Part shown: positions 17,656 through 26,428 of the stretch, in pieces
Layout of the letters: each line of letters starts with the position of its first letter
Numbering within the stretch: position 1 is the first letter of the stretch
Source of the DNA: RGIG3513 sp045658985
GTDB taxonomy: Bacteria > Bacillota > Clostridia > Oscillospirales > Butyricicoccaceae
NCBI GenBank assembly: GCA_045658985.1
Contig: JAZOWC010000057.1
Span: 1-64,000 of the forward strand
DNA length: 64,000 nt
Direction of reading: 5' to 3'
Notes under the pieces: model-generated
Told to the model about the DNA's origin: nothing
Databases searched by the model: none
The model's input: the letters and a program-made list of their open reading frames with translations, nothing else
Position numbers and translations under genes: made by a program

Positions 17656-18350
17656 CAGACTTGCTCTGTGCAGCTCAATGCGGCGACAGAACTGCCATGG
17701 ATGAGCTGATCAGGTCAAACTCTCCGCTCATATACAGCGTGGCACGGAGATTTCTTGGCAGAGGCGCGGACATAGATGATCTGTATCAGCTTGGGAGCAT
17801 AGGGTTCATAAAAGCCGTACGAGGCTTTGATCCCGCGTTGGGGACGCAGTTTTCTACATACGCTGTGCCGAAGATAGCCGGAGAGATAAAGCGGTTTCTG
17901 CGGGATGACGGCATTATCAAAGTCAGCCGCACCATCAGGGAGAATGCGGCCAAAGTCAGCTCGGCGGTGTCAAATTATGAAAACACCCACGGAACACAGC
18001 CGAGACTGAGCGATATTTGCGCTCTAACTGGTCTCGAGCGTGAAGACGTGGCGGCGTGTATGGATGCTCCGAGCACAGCGCAGTCGCTGGATGCCGAGAT
18101 ATCCGAGGGGCTTCGGCTGATGGATACGGTGGACAGTGGTTTTGAAGAACAAAAACTCGTCGAGCATATTGCCCTCAGGCAGGCAATGGATGAACTCGAC
18201 GAGTTATGGCGTACGATAATAATATTGAGATATTTCAGAGGCCTGACTCAGCAGGAGACGGCCGGAAGAATGGGCATAAATCAGGTTCAGGTATCCAGAA
18301 TCGAGCGAAAAGCCTTTGAAAAAATGCGGAAAAGACTGGTGACTATATAA
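17652..18350 (+). CDS. sigF: RNA polymerase sporulation sigma factor SigF
   Basis: 232 residues. Region 2 is DLYQLGSIGFIKAVRGFD with the -10 recognition segment QFSTYAVPKIAGEIKRFLRD. Region 3 follows, and region 4 ends in the helix-turn-helix TQQETAGRMGINQVQVSRIE. Directs the first forespore gene set. ATG 17652 overlaps the spoIIAB stop (ATGA). The last eight bases overlap the end of the convergent AEC transporter gene. Distinguished from sigma G by its operon with spoIIAA and spoIIAB. Confidence 0.96.
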   Translation: MTDLLCAAQCGDRTAMDELIRSNSPLIYSVARRFLGRGADIDDLYQLGSIGFIKAVRGFDPALGTQFSTYAVPKIAGEIKRFLRDDGIIKVSRTIRENAAKVSSAVSNYENTHGTQPRLSDICALTGLEREDVAACMDAPSTAQSLDAEISEGLRLMDTVDSGFEEQKLVEHIALRQAMDELDELWRTIIILRYFRGLTQQETAGRMGINQVQVSRIERKAFEKMRKRLVTI

Positions 18351-19281
18351 TACCGAGAGAGCTGTACAAAAACACCCAAACGAATATCGAAAAGCAGGAC
18401 AAAGCCGACGCAACGATAACCGATTCACCGGCAAGTGTGGAGTCGCTGTCCATTTGCTGTGCCATAGTAAAGGACGATATGGCGGGAGGTGCGGCAAATG
18501 CGATAAGCATAGAGGTAAACTCTATACCTCTGAATCCTGCGGCAATGGCCAGCAGAGAGCCGACCAGCGGCACTGCGATAAGTCTGCCGAAGGTGCATAT
18601 CAGTACGTCTTTGATATCATGCCTGACGTTGTCAAATCTGAAAAAAGCGCCCAGCAATACGATTGACAGGGGAGATGCGACAGCGGCTACGGATGATACG
18701 GTTGAGTCGATTACGGAAGGAAGATTCAGACCTGACAGATTGACCGCAAATCCCAGCAGAGTTGCCAGTATCAGGGGATTGGTGACGATGGATTTGAGGA
18801 TTTTAGAGAGCTTTGGCTTTTCTCCGCGGAAGACTTCCAGCGTAATAACCGCCAAAAGGTTGAACAGCGGTACTACTATAGCGGTAAGGAGTGCTGGTAC
18901 GGCAGATGGCTCATTACTGTATATTGTTGAGATGATGGGGATACCGAGAATAACAAAGTTGCTGCGGAATATGGCCTGTATCATTGCGCCTCGTCTGCGG
19001 TTGTCCTTGCGCAGCTTGAGTATAATCGGGATGGAAAGCAGATAAAGTCCTATAACAACTGCGGGAGCAAACAGTATCAGCTTGATATTGAACACACTCT
19101 TGAGCTGAGAGGTGTATACGTTCTTGAACAGCAGCGTGGGCAAAAATACCTTGAACACAAGCTTGTTTACTTTGGTGATCATCTCATTGTCAATCAGCTT
19201 CAATTGCTTGAGCCCAAAGCCGAGAGCGAGCATCAGGAAAATAGGTAAAACGGCGTTAACGGCAATAATAAAACTTTGCAT
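18343..19281 (-). CDS. AEC-family (auxin efflux carrier-like) transporter
   Basis: 312 residues with about ten hydrophobic segments in two halves, as in the AEC/bile-acid transporter-like fold. MLALGFGLKQLKLID near the N-terminus and NKLVFKVFLPTLLFKNV are typical of the family. In bacteria members export or import organic acids such as malate or malonate; the substrate here is unknown. Minus-strand ATG 19281 follows AGAGGTG. It lies downstream of potD, separated by a hairpin. Confidence 0.88.
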   Translation of the reverse strand: MQSFIIAVNAVLPIFLMLALGFGLKQLKLIDNEMITKVNKLVFKVFLPTLLFKNVYTSQLKSVFNIKLILFAPAVVIGLYLLSIPIILKLRKDNRRRGAMIQAIFRSNFVILGIPIISTIYSNEPSAVPALLTAIVVPLFNLLAVITLEVFRGEKPKLSKILKSIVTNPLILATLLGFAVNLSGLNLPSVIDSTVSSVAAVASPLSIVLLGAFFRFDNVRHDIKDVLICTFGRLIAVPLVGSLLAIAAGFRGIEFTSMLIAFAAPPAISSFTMAQQMDSDSTLAGESVIVASALSCFSIFVWVFLYSSLGII

Positions 19282-19304
19282 CTGTACACCTCTGCATAAT
19301 ATTT

Positions 19305-19329
19305 AAGCGGGTACTGTGCGTACCCGCTT
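19305..19329 (-). terminator. hairpin after potD
   Basis: Perfect 10-base GC-rich stem AAGCGGGTAC / GTACCCGCTT with a 5-base loop. On the minus strand it is followed by TTAAATATT, an imperfect U-tract, so termination may be partial and some read-through into the AEC gene is possible. Confidence 0.6.
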
Positions 19330-19334
19330 GTAGG

Positions 19335-20372
19335 TTAGGATTTGAGATCGGTCCAGAGCTTTGCGTAATAATCGTTGATCTCCGTAGGCAGATTGATATA
19401 TATCTGGCACTTGTCAAGAACGTCATCTGAGGGGAACATAATGGGATTGTTCTTGACCTCATCGGGGAGCGCATCATATGCGGGCTTGCTGGGAGTTGCA
19501 TAGCAGGTGACATCCATGTTGGCGAGGCACACGTCGGTCTCGCACATAAAGTTGATGAATGCCTCTGCGTTGTCTTTGTTCTTTGCGCCCTTGGGGATGC
19601 ACATTGCATCAATAAACATGTTGCTGCCGGATTCGGGGATGACAAACTTCAGATCGGGATTGTTCTCCATCATCAGCAGCGCGTCACCGGCATAATAAGC
19701 GCCGATAGAGGCCTCTCCGCCTTCCAGCTTGTCGTACATCTCATCCATAAAATAACCCTGCAGAATGGGCTTCTGCTGCTTGAGGAGCTCATATGCCTCG
19801 TCGATCTGAGCTTTGTCGGTGGTGTTGACGTCATATCCGAGGATGAACAGCGCACTTGCAAAAGCGTCACGGGAGTTGTCAAACTGCAGTATCTGACCGG
19901 TGTATGCGGGGTTATACATTGCAGTCCAGTCGGTTATATCATCCTTGATGGTCTTGCTGTTGTAGATGATGCCGGTTACGCCCCATGTGTAGGGGACAGA
20001 GTACTCGTTCTTGGGGTCAAATGCCTGATTGAGATATCTGCTGTCGATGTTTTTGATGTTGGGAACGTTGTCAAAGTTGATCTTCTCCAGCATATCCTCG
20101 TCGATGAGACGGGAGATCATATAGTCGGAGGGGATAATAACGTCATAGCTGGATCCGCCCTGCTTGAGCACCGAGTAGAGCTGCTCATTGGCCTGATATG
20201 TTTTATAATTGACCTTTATGCCGGTCTTTTTTTCAAAATCGTCAAAAATACTCTCATCAATATTTTCACCCCAGTTGTAGACGTTGACTTCACCGTTGGG
20301 GTAATTCTTGCCGCAGGCGGGAAGCAGAGCAAACAGCATAACAGCGACAATAATAAGGGCGATTTTTTTCAA
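19335..20372 (-). CDS. potD: spermidine/putrescine ABC transporter substrate-binding lipoprotein
   Basis: 345 residues. Signal MKKIALIIVAVMLFALLPAC with lipobox cysteine 20, so membrane-anchored and extracellular. The mature part has the PotD/PotF pattern: VNVYNWGENIDESI, KTGIKVNYKTY, YDVIIPSDYMI, PYTWGVTGIIYN. I choose TTG 20372: AAAGGAG lies eight bases upstream. An ATG at 20390 overlaps the potC stop but would place that ribosome site inside the coding sequence and spoil the signal peptide. Confidence 0.93.
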   Translation of the reverse strand: MKKIALIIVAVMLFALLPACGKNYPNGEVNVYNWGENIDESIFDDFEKKTGIKVNYKTYQANEQLYSVLKQGGSSYDVIIPSDYMISRLIDEDMLEKINFDNVPNIKNIDSRYLNQAFDPKNEYSVPYTWGVTGIIYNSKTIKDDITDWTAMYNPAYTGQILQFDNSRDAFASALFILGYDVNTTDKAQIDEAYELLKQQKPILQGYFMDEMYDKLEGGEASIGAYYAGDALLMMENNPDLKFVIPESGSNMFIDAMCIPKGAKNKDNAEAFINFMCETDVCLANMDVTCYATPSKPAYDALPDEVKNNPIMFPSDDVLDKCQIYINLPTEINDYYAKLWTDLKS

Positions 20373-20386
20373 TTTTGTATCTCCTT

Positions 20387-21247
20387 TCATTCTGTGGGTG
20401 CAGAGTCGGAGGTGAGAGCACGCATTCTTTTTTCTGCGGCCTTTTCCTGGCGAGCCTGACGTACGTTGATAATTATCAGCAGCACGAGTACTGCAATGAA
20501 CATAATGGTCGAAAGCGCGTTGATCTCGGGGCTGATACGCTTTTTGGTCATAGCGTAGATTTCCATACTCAGAGTCTGGACTCTCGAGCCTGCGGTAAAA
20601 TAGCTGATAACAAAGTCGTCAATGGAGAGTGTAAAAGCCATAATAAGACCGCTGACGATGCCGGGGCGTATCTCGGGAAGAATGACTTTGAAGAACGCCT
20701 GCATCCAGGTTGCACCGAGATCCTGAGCGGCTTCAAACAGGTTTTTGTCCAGCTGACGAAGCTTGGGCAGTACTGACAGGATGACGTAGGGGATATTAAA
20801 GGTGATATGAGCTATCAGCAGGGTGCCGAATCCAAGCTCTATCTCCAAGCCTAATACACGGTTGAGAATGGAGAAGAAGGAAACAAAAAGCAGGCTCAAA
20901 GAAACACCGGTGATGATATCAGCATTGATAACGGGAATGTTGTTGACTGCCAGTATGGCATCCCTCGTGCGGCGGCGCATGCTGTAAAGGCCTACAGCTG
21001 TAAAGGTGCCGGCAACTGTAGCCACAACGGCAGCAATAGCAGATACCAGAAGGGTGACCCAAAGAGCGTTCATTATGCTCTCGTTCTGGAACAGCTTGAT
21101 GTACCAGTCAAAGGTGAAACCCTCGTATACGGTACGGCTGCGGTTTTCGTTAAAAGAAAAGATGATCAGTATGAATATAGGCGCGTAGAGGAAAAGAAAA
21201 ATAAGAGCTTCAAACAATCTTGAGCCGACACGACGCTGTTTCTTCAT
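20387..21247 (-). CDS. potC: spermidine/putrescine ABC transporter permease
   Basis: 286 residues, six membrane segments. The permease EAA loop, EAAQDLGATWMQAFFKVILPEIRPG, contacts the ATPase PotA. FEALIFLFLYAPIFILIIFSFN at the N-terminus is typical of PotC. The ATG overlaps the potB stop by 4 bases, and its own stop overlaps the region before potD, so the four genes form one operon. Confidence 0.94.
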   Translation of the reverse strand: MKKQRRVGSRLFEALIFLFLYAPIFILIIFSFNENRSRTVYEGFTFDWYIKLFQNESIMNALWVTLLVSAIAAVVATVAGTFTAVGLYSMRRRTRDAILAVNNIPVINADIITGVSLSLLFVSFFSILNRVLGLEIELGFGTLLIAHITFNIPYVILSVLPKLRQLDKNLFEAAQDLGATWMQAFFKVILPEIRPGIVSGLIMAFTLSIDDFVISYFTAGSRVQTLSMEIYAMTKKRISPEINALSTIMFIAVLVLLIIINVRQARQEKAAEKRMRALTSDSAPTE

Positions 21248-22074
21248 AACAGCACCGCCTGTTCTTCACCCTCGCCGAAGCGGTTCATCAGGTGCATACA
21301 TATCATAACGATTATCATCATTACCAGAGAGAGTGCACTGCCCAGATGGGGATTGTACGCGCCGCCGAGGAACTGCATCTCGATAAGGTCGCCGAGCAGC
21401 AGGTCTTTGCCGCCGCCGAGGAGCTTGGAGATAGCGAATGTGCTGATGGAGGGAACGAATACCATGGTGATGCCCGAAAGCACACCGGGCAGGCTGAGGG
21501 GGAATATTACTCTGAAGAATACGTTGAACGAGTTGGCACCAAGATCCTGCGCAGCTTCAATAACCGAGCGGTCAAGCTTGATTATGACAGAGTAGATGGG
21601 CATTATCATAAAGGGGAGATAGTTATACACCATACCCAATACGACAGCGCCGTCTGTATTGATCAGAGGTATGTAGTCAACACCCAACGCGGCAAGTATA
21701 CCGAGCTTGCCCAGAAGCTGGTTGATAAGTCCGGTGTTCTCAAGTATGCTCATCCACGAATAGGTGCGGAGGATGAAGTTTATCCACATGGGGAGCATAA
21801 TGAGCATCATTGTGATACGCTGCATAGCCGCACTCTCTTTTGAGAGAATGTAAGCAAAAGGATAACCGATGATCAGAGAGATAATCGTTGCAACGAATGC
21901 CAGCCACAGACTCCTGCCGAATACGTTGGCGTATGTACCGAGACCCGATATATTGTCAGCGGTAAAATTGCCGTCGGGAGCGGTGAATGCGTATATCACT
22001 ATCAGCACAAGAGGAATAACCACAAAAAGAGCCATCCAGACTACGTAAGGAATGGATAAAAACTTCTTACGCAT
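21244..22074 (-). CDS. potB: spermidine/putrescine ABC transporter permease
   Basis: 276 residues, six membrane segments. Its EAA loop is EAAQDLGANSFNVFFRVIFPLSLPG. The start ATG 22074 has GAGGAGG upstream and overlaps the end of potA by 8 bases; an open frame upstream to 22224 runs antiparallel to nothing useful and has no ribosome site. Forms the heterodimeric channel with PotC. Confidence 0.94.
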   Translation of the reverse strand: MRKKFLSIPYVVWMALFVVIPLVLIVIYAFTAPDGNFTADNISGLGTYANVFGRSLWLAFVATIISLIIGYPFAYILSKESAAMQRITMMLIMLPMWINFILRTYSWMSILENTGLINQLLGKLGILAALGVDYIPLINTDGAVVLGMVYNYLPFMIMPIYSVIIKLDRSVIEAAQDLGANSFNVFFRVIFPLSLPGVLSGITMVFVPSISTFAISKLLGGGKDLLLGDLIEMQFLGGAYNPHLGSALSLVMMIIVMICMHLMNRFGEGEEQAVLL

Positions 22075-23128
22075 TTTTATCCTCCTCTTTGGGAGTCTTG
22101 TGCATAATGTGAATATCATCGGGATGCAGATATATACCCACGTTTTCACCGACCGATGCATTGCGGATGGAGTGTATCGTCCAGACAAAGTGCTCGCTCT
22201 CAACGAGTATCTCATAATGTACACCCATAAAGGTGACCGAGGTGACCTTGCCGGTTATCTGACCCTTGTCGTAGGGAGTGAGGGTGATGTCCTCGGGTCT
22301 GACGACTATGTCAACCGGCTCGTTCTCACTGAAGCCGGTATCGAGGCAGGGGAAATCGGTACCGCAGAAGTTGACCAGCAGGTCTTTTTTCATGGTGCCG
22401 TCTATAATATTGCTCTCTCCGATAAAATCGGCGACAAAAGCATTCTTGGGCTCATTATATATATCTACGGGGGTACCTATCTGCTGGATGATGCCCTTTT
22501 TCATGATAACGATGGTATCACTCATTGTGAGAGCTTCTTCCTGATCGTGGGTAACGTATACGAATGTAATACCGACCTGCTGCTGGATAGCCTTGAGCTC
22601 ACGCTGCATTTCTTTGCGGAGCTTGAGGTCGAGAGCGCCCAGAGGCTCGTCCAGCAGGAGCACCTTGGGGTGGTTGACCAGCGCACGGGCTATTGCGATA
22701 CGCTGCTGCTCGCCGCCCGACAGGTTGGAAACATGTCTCTGCTCATATCCGGTCAGGTTGACCAGCCTGAGCATCTCCTTGACCTTGGAGCGGATCTCCG
22801 ATTCGGGGCATTTTGCGATGCGCAGACCAAAAGCAATATTGTCGTACACATTGAGATGTGTAAACAGCGCATATCGCTGGAAAACAGTATTGACGTGGCG
22901 CTTGTGAGGAGGAACGTCATTGATGACCTTTCCGTTAAAATATATATTACCGGAATCAGGGGTCTCAAAGCCGCCTATAAGACGCAAAGTCGTGGTCTTG
23001 CCGCAGCCGGAAGGACCAAGCAGAGTGACAAACTCCTTGTCCCTGACGTACAGGTTCAGGTTCTTGAGAATCTGCTTTTCACCGTATGATTTATTGATAT
23101 TTTCCAAGAGAATAAGACGTTCAGACAT
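22067..23128 (-). CDS. potA: spermidine/putrescine ABC transporter ATP-binding protein
   Basis: 353 residues. Walker A GPSGCGKTT near residues 39-47, signature LSGGEQQR, Walker B VLLLDEPLGALD and the switch His in YVTHDQEEAL. A C-terminal TOBE-type domain (residues about 240-345) is typical of PotA/MalK-like ATPases. First gene of potABCD. Its promoter and short leader lie at 23130-23188. Confidence 0.95.
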   Translation of the reverse strand: MSERLILLENINKSYGEKQILKNLNLYVRDKEFVTLLGPSGCGKTTTLRLIGGFETPDSGNIYFNGKVINDVPPHKRHVNTVFQRYALFTHLNVYDNIAFGLRIAKCPESEIRSKVKEMLRLVNLTGYEQRHVSNLSGGEQQRIAIARALVNHPKVLLLDEPLGALDLKLRKEMQRELKAIQQQVGITFVYVTHDQEEALTMSDTIVIMKKGIIQQIGTPVDIYNEPKNAFVADFIGESNIIDGTMKKDLLVNFCGTDFPCLDTGFSENEPVDIVVRPEDITLTPYDKGQITGKVTSVTFMGVHYEILVESEHFVWTIHSIRNASVGENVGIYLHPDDIHIMHKTPKEEDKNA

Positions 23129-23160
23129 GATACCCTCCCATAATATACTTTGTCAGGTTG

Positions 23161-23188
23161 AGTATAGCACTTTTTCAGCATTTGTCAA
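23161..23188 (-). promoter_or_regulatory. promoter of potABCD
   Basis: Minus strand TTGACA (23188-23183), 16-base spacer, TATACT (23166-23161), predicted start near 23154, about 25 bases before the potA ATG, with GGGAGGG in between. Confidence 0.8.
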
Positions 23189-23217
23189 TGATTTTTTGTG
23201 CAAAAATCCAATAAAAC

Positions 23218-23282
23218 AAGAGAAAAACGAACGCTGATTTATGAAAGCTTTAAAAAGCTCAAAAATGCTCCGTTTTTCTCTT
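23218..23282 (-). terminator. terminator after the pseudouridine synthase gene
   Basis: A 12-base inverted repeat (AAGAGAAAAACG, 23218-23229, with CGTTTTTCTCTT, 23271-23282) encloses a smaller AGCTTT/AAAGCT dyad. On the minus strand the outer stem ends in TTTTTCTCTTGTTTTATT. It separates this gene from potA. Confidence 0.6.
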
Positions 23283-23303
23283 GAAATCTTATGTATTGAT
23301 ATT

Positions 23304-24260
23304 TTAATAATTTTTGTAGAACCAGTCCTTGAAATCGATGTTTTCCACTTCAAAACTTCTGCCGTTCAGATAATTGAGGACACCTGCATCGGTTTTGAAA
23401 GCAAAAACAAGTTTATACGAGCATAGGGCCTGATACTTGAAGGGCAGACCGCGGTTCATCGCAGCTGTTCCGTACTTGGTGTCTCCGGCAAGCGGATGAC
23501 CTGCCTCGGCAAGCTGTGCACGGATCTGATGGGTGCGGCCGGTGAGCAGACGGCACCTGAGCAGAGACAGTCCGTTTTTGGAGGCTATTACGTTATACTG
23601 TGTCTCTGCGGTCAGAGCGCCGCGGCTGCGGTCTTTGTCTACATATACACGTTTTTCGGCGGTGTCGCGTCGCAGAAAGTTTTTGAGTACACCCTTCGGG
23701 GCTTTTGGGGTACCGTGGACCAGGCAGAGGTAGTATTTGTCGATCTCACGCTCTTTTATCTTTTCGTTGAGTATACGCAGAGCTTCGGCGGTCTTGGCGG
23801 CGATAACGATACCCTGAGTGTTGCGGTCTATGCGGTTGCACAGCGAGGGAGCAAAAGGCGAATCCAGCGGATCCCACTGACCGTTGTTGTACAGATGCGC
23901 TTTGATGCGGTTTATCAGAGTGTCATCCTTGCCGCTTTCGTCCTCGTGCACGACCATACCCGCAGGTTTATTGACAAGCAGTATGTTGTCGTCCTCGTAC
24001 ACAATGTCGATAACGTCGCTGACACGCTTGTATGCGCTCTCGGCATCGGGCTCTGCAAAAAACTCGTCATTGATGTACAGCTGCAGTACGTCGTTTTCGC
24101 AGAGTTTTTCGGAGGGTTCGCAGCGCTTGCCGTTGAGTTTGATGCGCTTGAGACGGAAATATTTGTGCATCAAAGAGGCCGGTAGAGAGGGGAGCGCCTT
24201 GGAAAGATACTTGTCAATCCGCTGTCCTGCGGAATTTTTGGTAATAATGTGTTCTTTCAT
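23304..24260 (-). CDS. RluA/RluD-family pseudouridine synthase
   Basis: 318 residues. An N-terminal S4-like RNA-binding domain (RIDKYLSKALPSLPAS, residues about 14-75) precedes the catalytic domain, whose aspartate sits in NRIDRNTQGIVIAAKT; most family members read HRLDxxTSG there, so first His and Ser are changed but the catalytic Asp is kept. RTHQIRAQLAEAGHPLAGD is the other hallmark. Modifies uridines in rRNA or tRNA; exact target not predictable. Divergent from the DUF177-rpmF operon. Confidence 0.9.
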   Translation of the reverse strand: MKEHIITKNSAGQRIDKYLSKALPSLPASLMHKYFRLKRIKLNGKRCEPSEKLCENDVLQLYINDEFFAEPDAESAYKRVSDVIDIVYEDDNILLVNKPAGMVVHEDESGKDDTLINRIKAHLYNNGQWDPLDSPFAPSLCNRIDRNTQGIVIAAKTAEALRILNEKIKEREIDKYYLCLVHGTPKAPKGVLKNFLRRDTAEKRVYVDKDRSRGALTAETQYNVIASKNGLSLLRCRLLTGRTHQIRAQLAEAGHPLAGDTKYGTAAMNRGLPFKYQALCSYKLVFAFKTDAGVLNYLNGRSFEVENIDFKDWFYKNY

Positions 24261-24272
24261 AACAAAAAATCC

Positions 24273-24301
24273 TTGACTTTTAGTGTTTCTATCAATATAA
24301 T
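24273..24301 (+). promoter_or_regulatory. promoter of the DUF177-rpmF operon
   Basis: TTGACT (24273-24278), 17-base spacer, TATAAT (24296-24301); predicted start near 24308. Confidence 0.85.
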
Positions 24302-24331
24302 ATAAGTTGCGTATTTGTGAAAGGACGAACT

Positions 24332-24841
24332 ATGAAGGTAAGCTTAAAAGAGCTTCGGTCAGGAGTTTGCTCTCACATCGACTTTGATTATACCATAGAT
24401 TTGTCAAAAGAGGAAGTAAACTTTGAGTTTCCTTTTGAAAAACCTGTCAGATTTTTCGGAAGTATTTCAGATATGGCAGGTGTCCTCAATCTGACAGCCG
24501 ACATTGATGCACAGGTTTTCAGCAAATGTGCCAGATGCGGCAAACCGGTGGAGTATCAAAAACAGGTTCAGGTAGATTTTGTGCTTGTTTCTGAGAATGA
24601 CGGTACAGCAGACGAGGGAGACGGTGTCTTCACTGTGGGCGACGAAGTTGATCTGGATGAGATTCTTGTATCTGAGCTGATACTCAACATGGATATGATT
24701 ACATTGTGCAGCGAGGATTGCATGGGCCTGTGCTTCAAGTGCGGAGCCGACCTTAATCTTGGCGAATGCGGCTGTGACAGATCAGGTAAGATCAGTCCCT
24801 TTGCCGATTTGGCCAAACTTTTTGCAGACGACAATAATTAA
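24332..24841 (+). CDS. DUF177 (YceD-family) protein
   Basis: 169 residues. Cysteines in CARCGKP near residue 66 and in CSEDCMGLCFKCG and CGCDR near the C-terminus, the typical DUF177 arrangement. The family is almost always encoded next to rpmF and is linked to large-subunit/23S rRNA biogenesis in bacteria and plastids. ATG 24332 with AAAGGA upstream; a GTG 15 bases earlier would start inside the ribosome site. L32 follows 30 bases later. Confidence 0.93.
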   Translation: MKVSLKELRSGVCSHIDFDYTIDLSKEEVNFEFPFEKPVRFFGSISDMAGVLNLTADIDAQVFSKCARCGKPVEYQKQVQVDFVLVSENDGTADEGDGVFTVGDEVDLDEILVSELILNMDMITLCSEDCMGLCFKCGADLNLGECGCDRSGKISPFADLAKLFADDNN

Positions 24842-24871
24842 AAATGTTAACATACTTAGGAGGTGTACCCC

Positions 24872-25060
24872 ATGGCAGTACCAAGAGCGAGAATATCCAA
24901 GCAGAGAAGAGACAAGAGACGCAGCGCTAACTGGAAGCTTGCGTTGCCCGGCGTTTCCAAGTGCCCCAAATGCGGAGAACCCGTACTCTCTCACAGAGCC
25001 TGCAAGGCTTGCGGCACTTATAACGGTCGTGAAGTTATAAAAGTGAACGAAGAGAAATAA
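24872..25060 (+). CDS. rpmF: 50S ribosomal protein L32
   Basis: 62 residues, beginning MAVPRARISKQRRDKRRSA. The zinc-ribbon cysteines (CPKCGEP and CKACGTYNG) are both complete, so this is the Zn-binding form. ATG 24872 follows AGGAGGTG. Confidence 0.98.
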   Translation: MAVPRARISKQRRDKRRSANWKLALPGVSKCPKCGEPVLSHRACKACGTYNGREVIKVNEEK

Positions 25061-25069
25061 GCAGATGGA

Positions 25070-25104
25070 AACGGAGAGGGTTATTGTGCCCTCTCCGTTT
25101 TTTT
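25070..25104 (+). terminator. terminator after rpmF
   Basis: Perfect 11-base stem AACGGAGAGGG / CCCTCTCCGTT, 8-base loop, seven T. The next gene's start codon is only 11 bases downstream of the T-run, so downstream expression needs read-through or a promoter inside rpmF. Confidence 0.9.
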
Positions 25105-25114
25105 GGAGAAAATT

Positions 25115-26428
25115 ATGAGTGCATTGATTAAAGCAGTAGAAAAACGCAGTGCCGCCGACAAAGCGGGAATAAAAGCAGGAGAAAAGCTTATATCTATAAA
25201 CGGCAAGCCTATCCGCGACGTGCTGGATTATGATTTTTATTCGTATGACAGCAAGCTGCTGATCGAGCTTGAGAGCAGCAATGGTGTGCGTAAGGTAAAG
25301 GTTACCAAGTCCGAAGGCAGCGATCTTGGACTTGAGTTTGAGACCTATCTTATGGACGCGCAAAAGGGCTGCTCCAACAAATGCGTTTTCTGCTTTATCG
25401 ATCAGTTGCCCCGCGGAATGAGAAAGACTCTCTATTTCAAGGACGACGATGCCCGTCTGTCTTTCTTGCTGGGCAATTATATTACTCTCACAAACCTCAG
25501 CGATGAGGATGCCGATCGCATTATCAAGATGCGTATCTCGCCCCTCAATGTTTCGGTGCATACCACCGATCCCGAGCTCCGCACACTGATGCTGGGCAAC
25601 AAAAACGGAGGTCCTTCGCTGAGGCACCTGTATGCATTCTGCAAAGCCGGACTCAAAGTCAAGGCGCAGATCGTGGTGTGCCCCGGGCTTAATGACGGAG
25701 CCCAACTCAAAAAGACCCTCACCGATCTGTCGGCGCTTTATCCGTCCATTGAGAGCATTGCCATTGTTCCCGTTGGTTTGACCAAGCATAGGGACGGACT
25801 CTATCCTCTCAAGCCTGTAGATCAAACTGCGGCAGGGGAGATCATTGATATTGTTGACGAGGCCAGACGTGCAAATCTCAAGGCCAAGCGTCCTGCAATG
25901 TGCTGCGCCGCCGACGAGCTTTATCTCAAAGCGGGAAGAGAACTGCCCGATGTTGACTATTATGAGGGATTTGCTCAGCTGGAAAACGGTGTGGGACTTA
26001 TGACGTCCTTTGCCGATGAGTTGGAGCTTTGTCTCAGGATGGAGGATGAGTTTGCTCCTCCCGAGCCCTGGTATATCTGCTGCGGATTATCTGCAGAGAG
26101 TTTTATGAACAAAATGGTGGAAAAACTCAGAACCAAGTGCCCCAAGCTGGACTGCAAAGTTGTGGGTATACCCAACGAATTCTTCGGCGGTATGGTGGAC
26201 GTCAGCGGTCTTGTGACCGGAGGCGACCTTATCGCAAGAATGCAGAAAGAAGAAAAACGCGCAAGAATACTCATTCCCGACGTTATGCTCAGACACGGGG
26301 AGACGGTATTTCTGGATGATGTGAGCATACAAGATGCCGAGGATAAGCTCGGTATGAAAATAGATGTTCTCAAAGTAGACGGCGGAGAGTTTCTCGATGC
26401 CTTTATAACAGGAGGTCAGAATGGATAA
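25115..26428 (+). CDS. PDZ/radical-SAM DUF512 protein
   Basis: 437 residues. An N-terminal PDZ-like domain (residues about 5-70, KAGIKAGEKLISINGKPI) precedes a radical-SAM-type cluster motif CSNKCVFCF near residue 86-94 and the C-terminal DUF512 domain. The family sits beside der in many Clostridia and has no proven reaction; the cluster motif implies Fe-S/SAM chemistry. ATG 25115 follows TTGGAGAA. The stop region overlaps der by 8 bases, so the two are coupled. Confidence 0.9.
   Translation: MSALIKAVEKRSAADKAGIKAGEKLISINGKPIRDVLDYDFYSYDSKLLIELESSNGVRKVKVTKSEGSDLGLEFETYLMDAQKGCSNKCVFCFIDQLPRGMRKTLYFKDDDARLSFLLGNYITLTNLSDEDADRIIKMRISPLNVSVHTTDPELRTLMLGNKNGGPSLRHLYAFCKAGLKVKAQIVVCPGLNDGAQLKKTLTDLSALYPSIESIAIVPVGLTKHRDGLYPLKPVDQTAAGEIIDIVDEARRANLKAKRPAMCCAADELYLKAGRELPDVDYYEGFAQLENGVGLMTSFADELELCLRMEDEFAPPEPWYICCGLSAESFMNKMVEKLRTKCPKLDCKVVGIPNEFFGGMVDVSGLVTGGDLIARMQKEEKRARILIPDVMLRHGETVFLDDVSIQDAEDKLGMKIDVLKVDGGEFLDAFITGGQNG

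Noticed and set aside
23218..23282. Large palindrome as a mobile-element end or attachment site
   Set aside because: No transposase, target duplication or integrase is nearby, and its position and T-run fit a terminator for the pseudouridine synthase gene.
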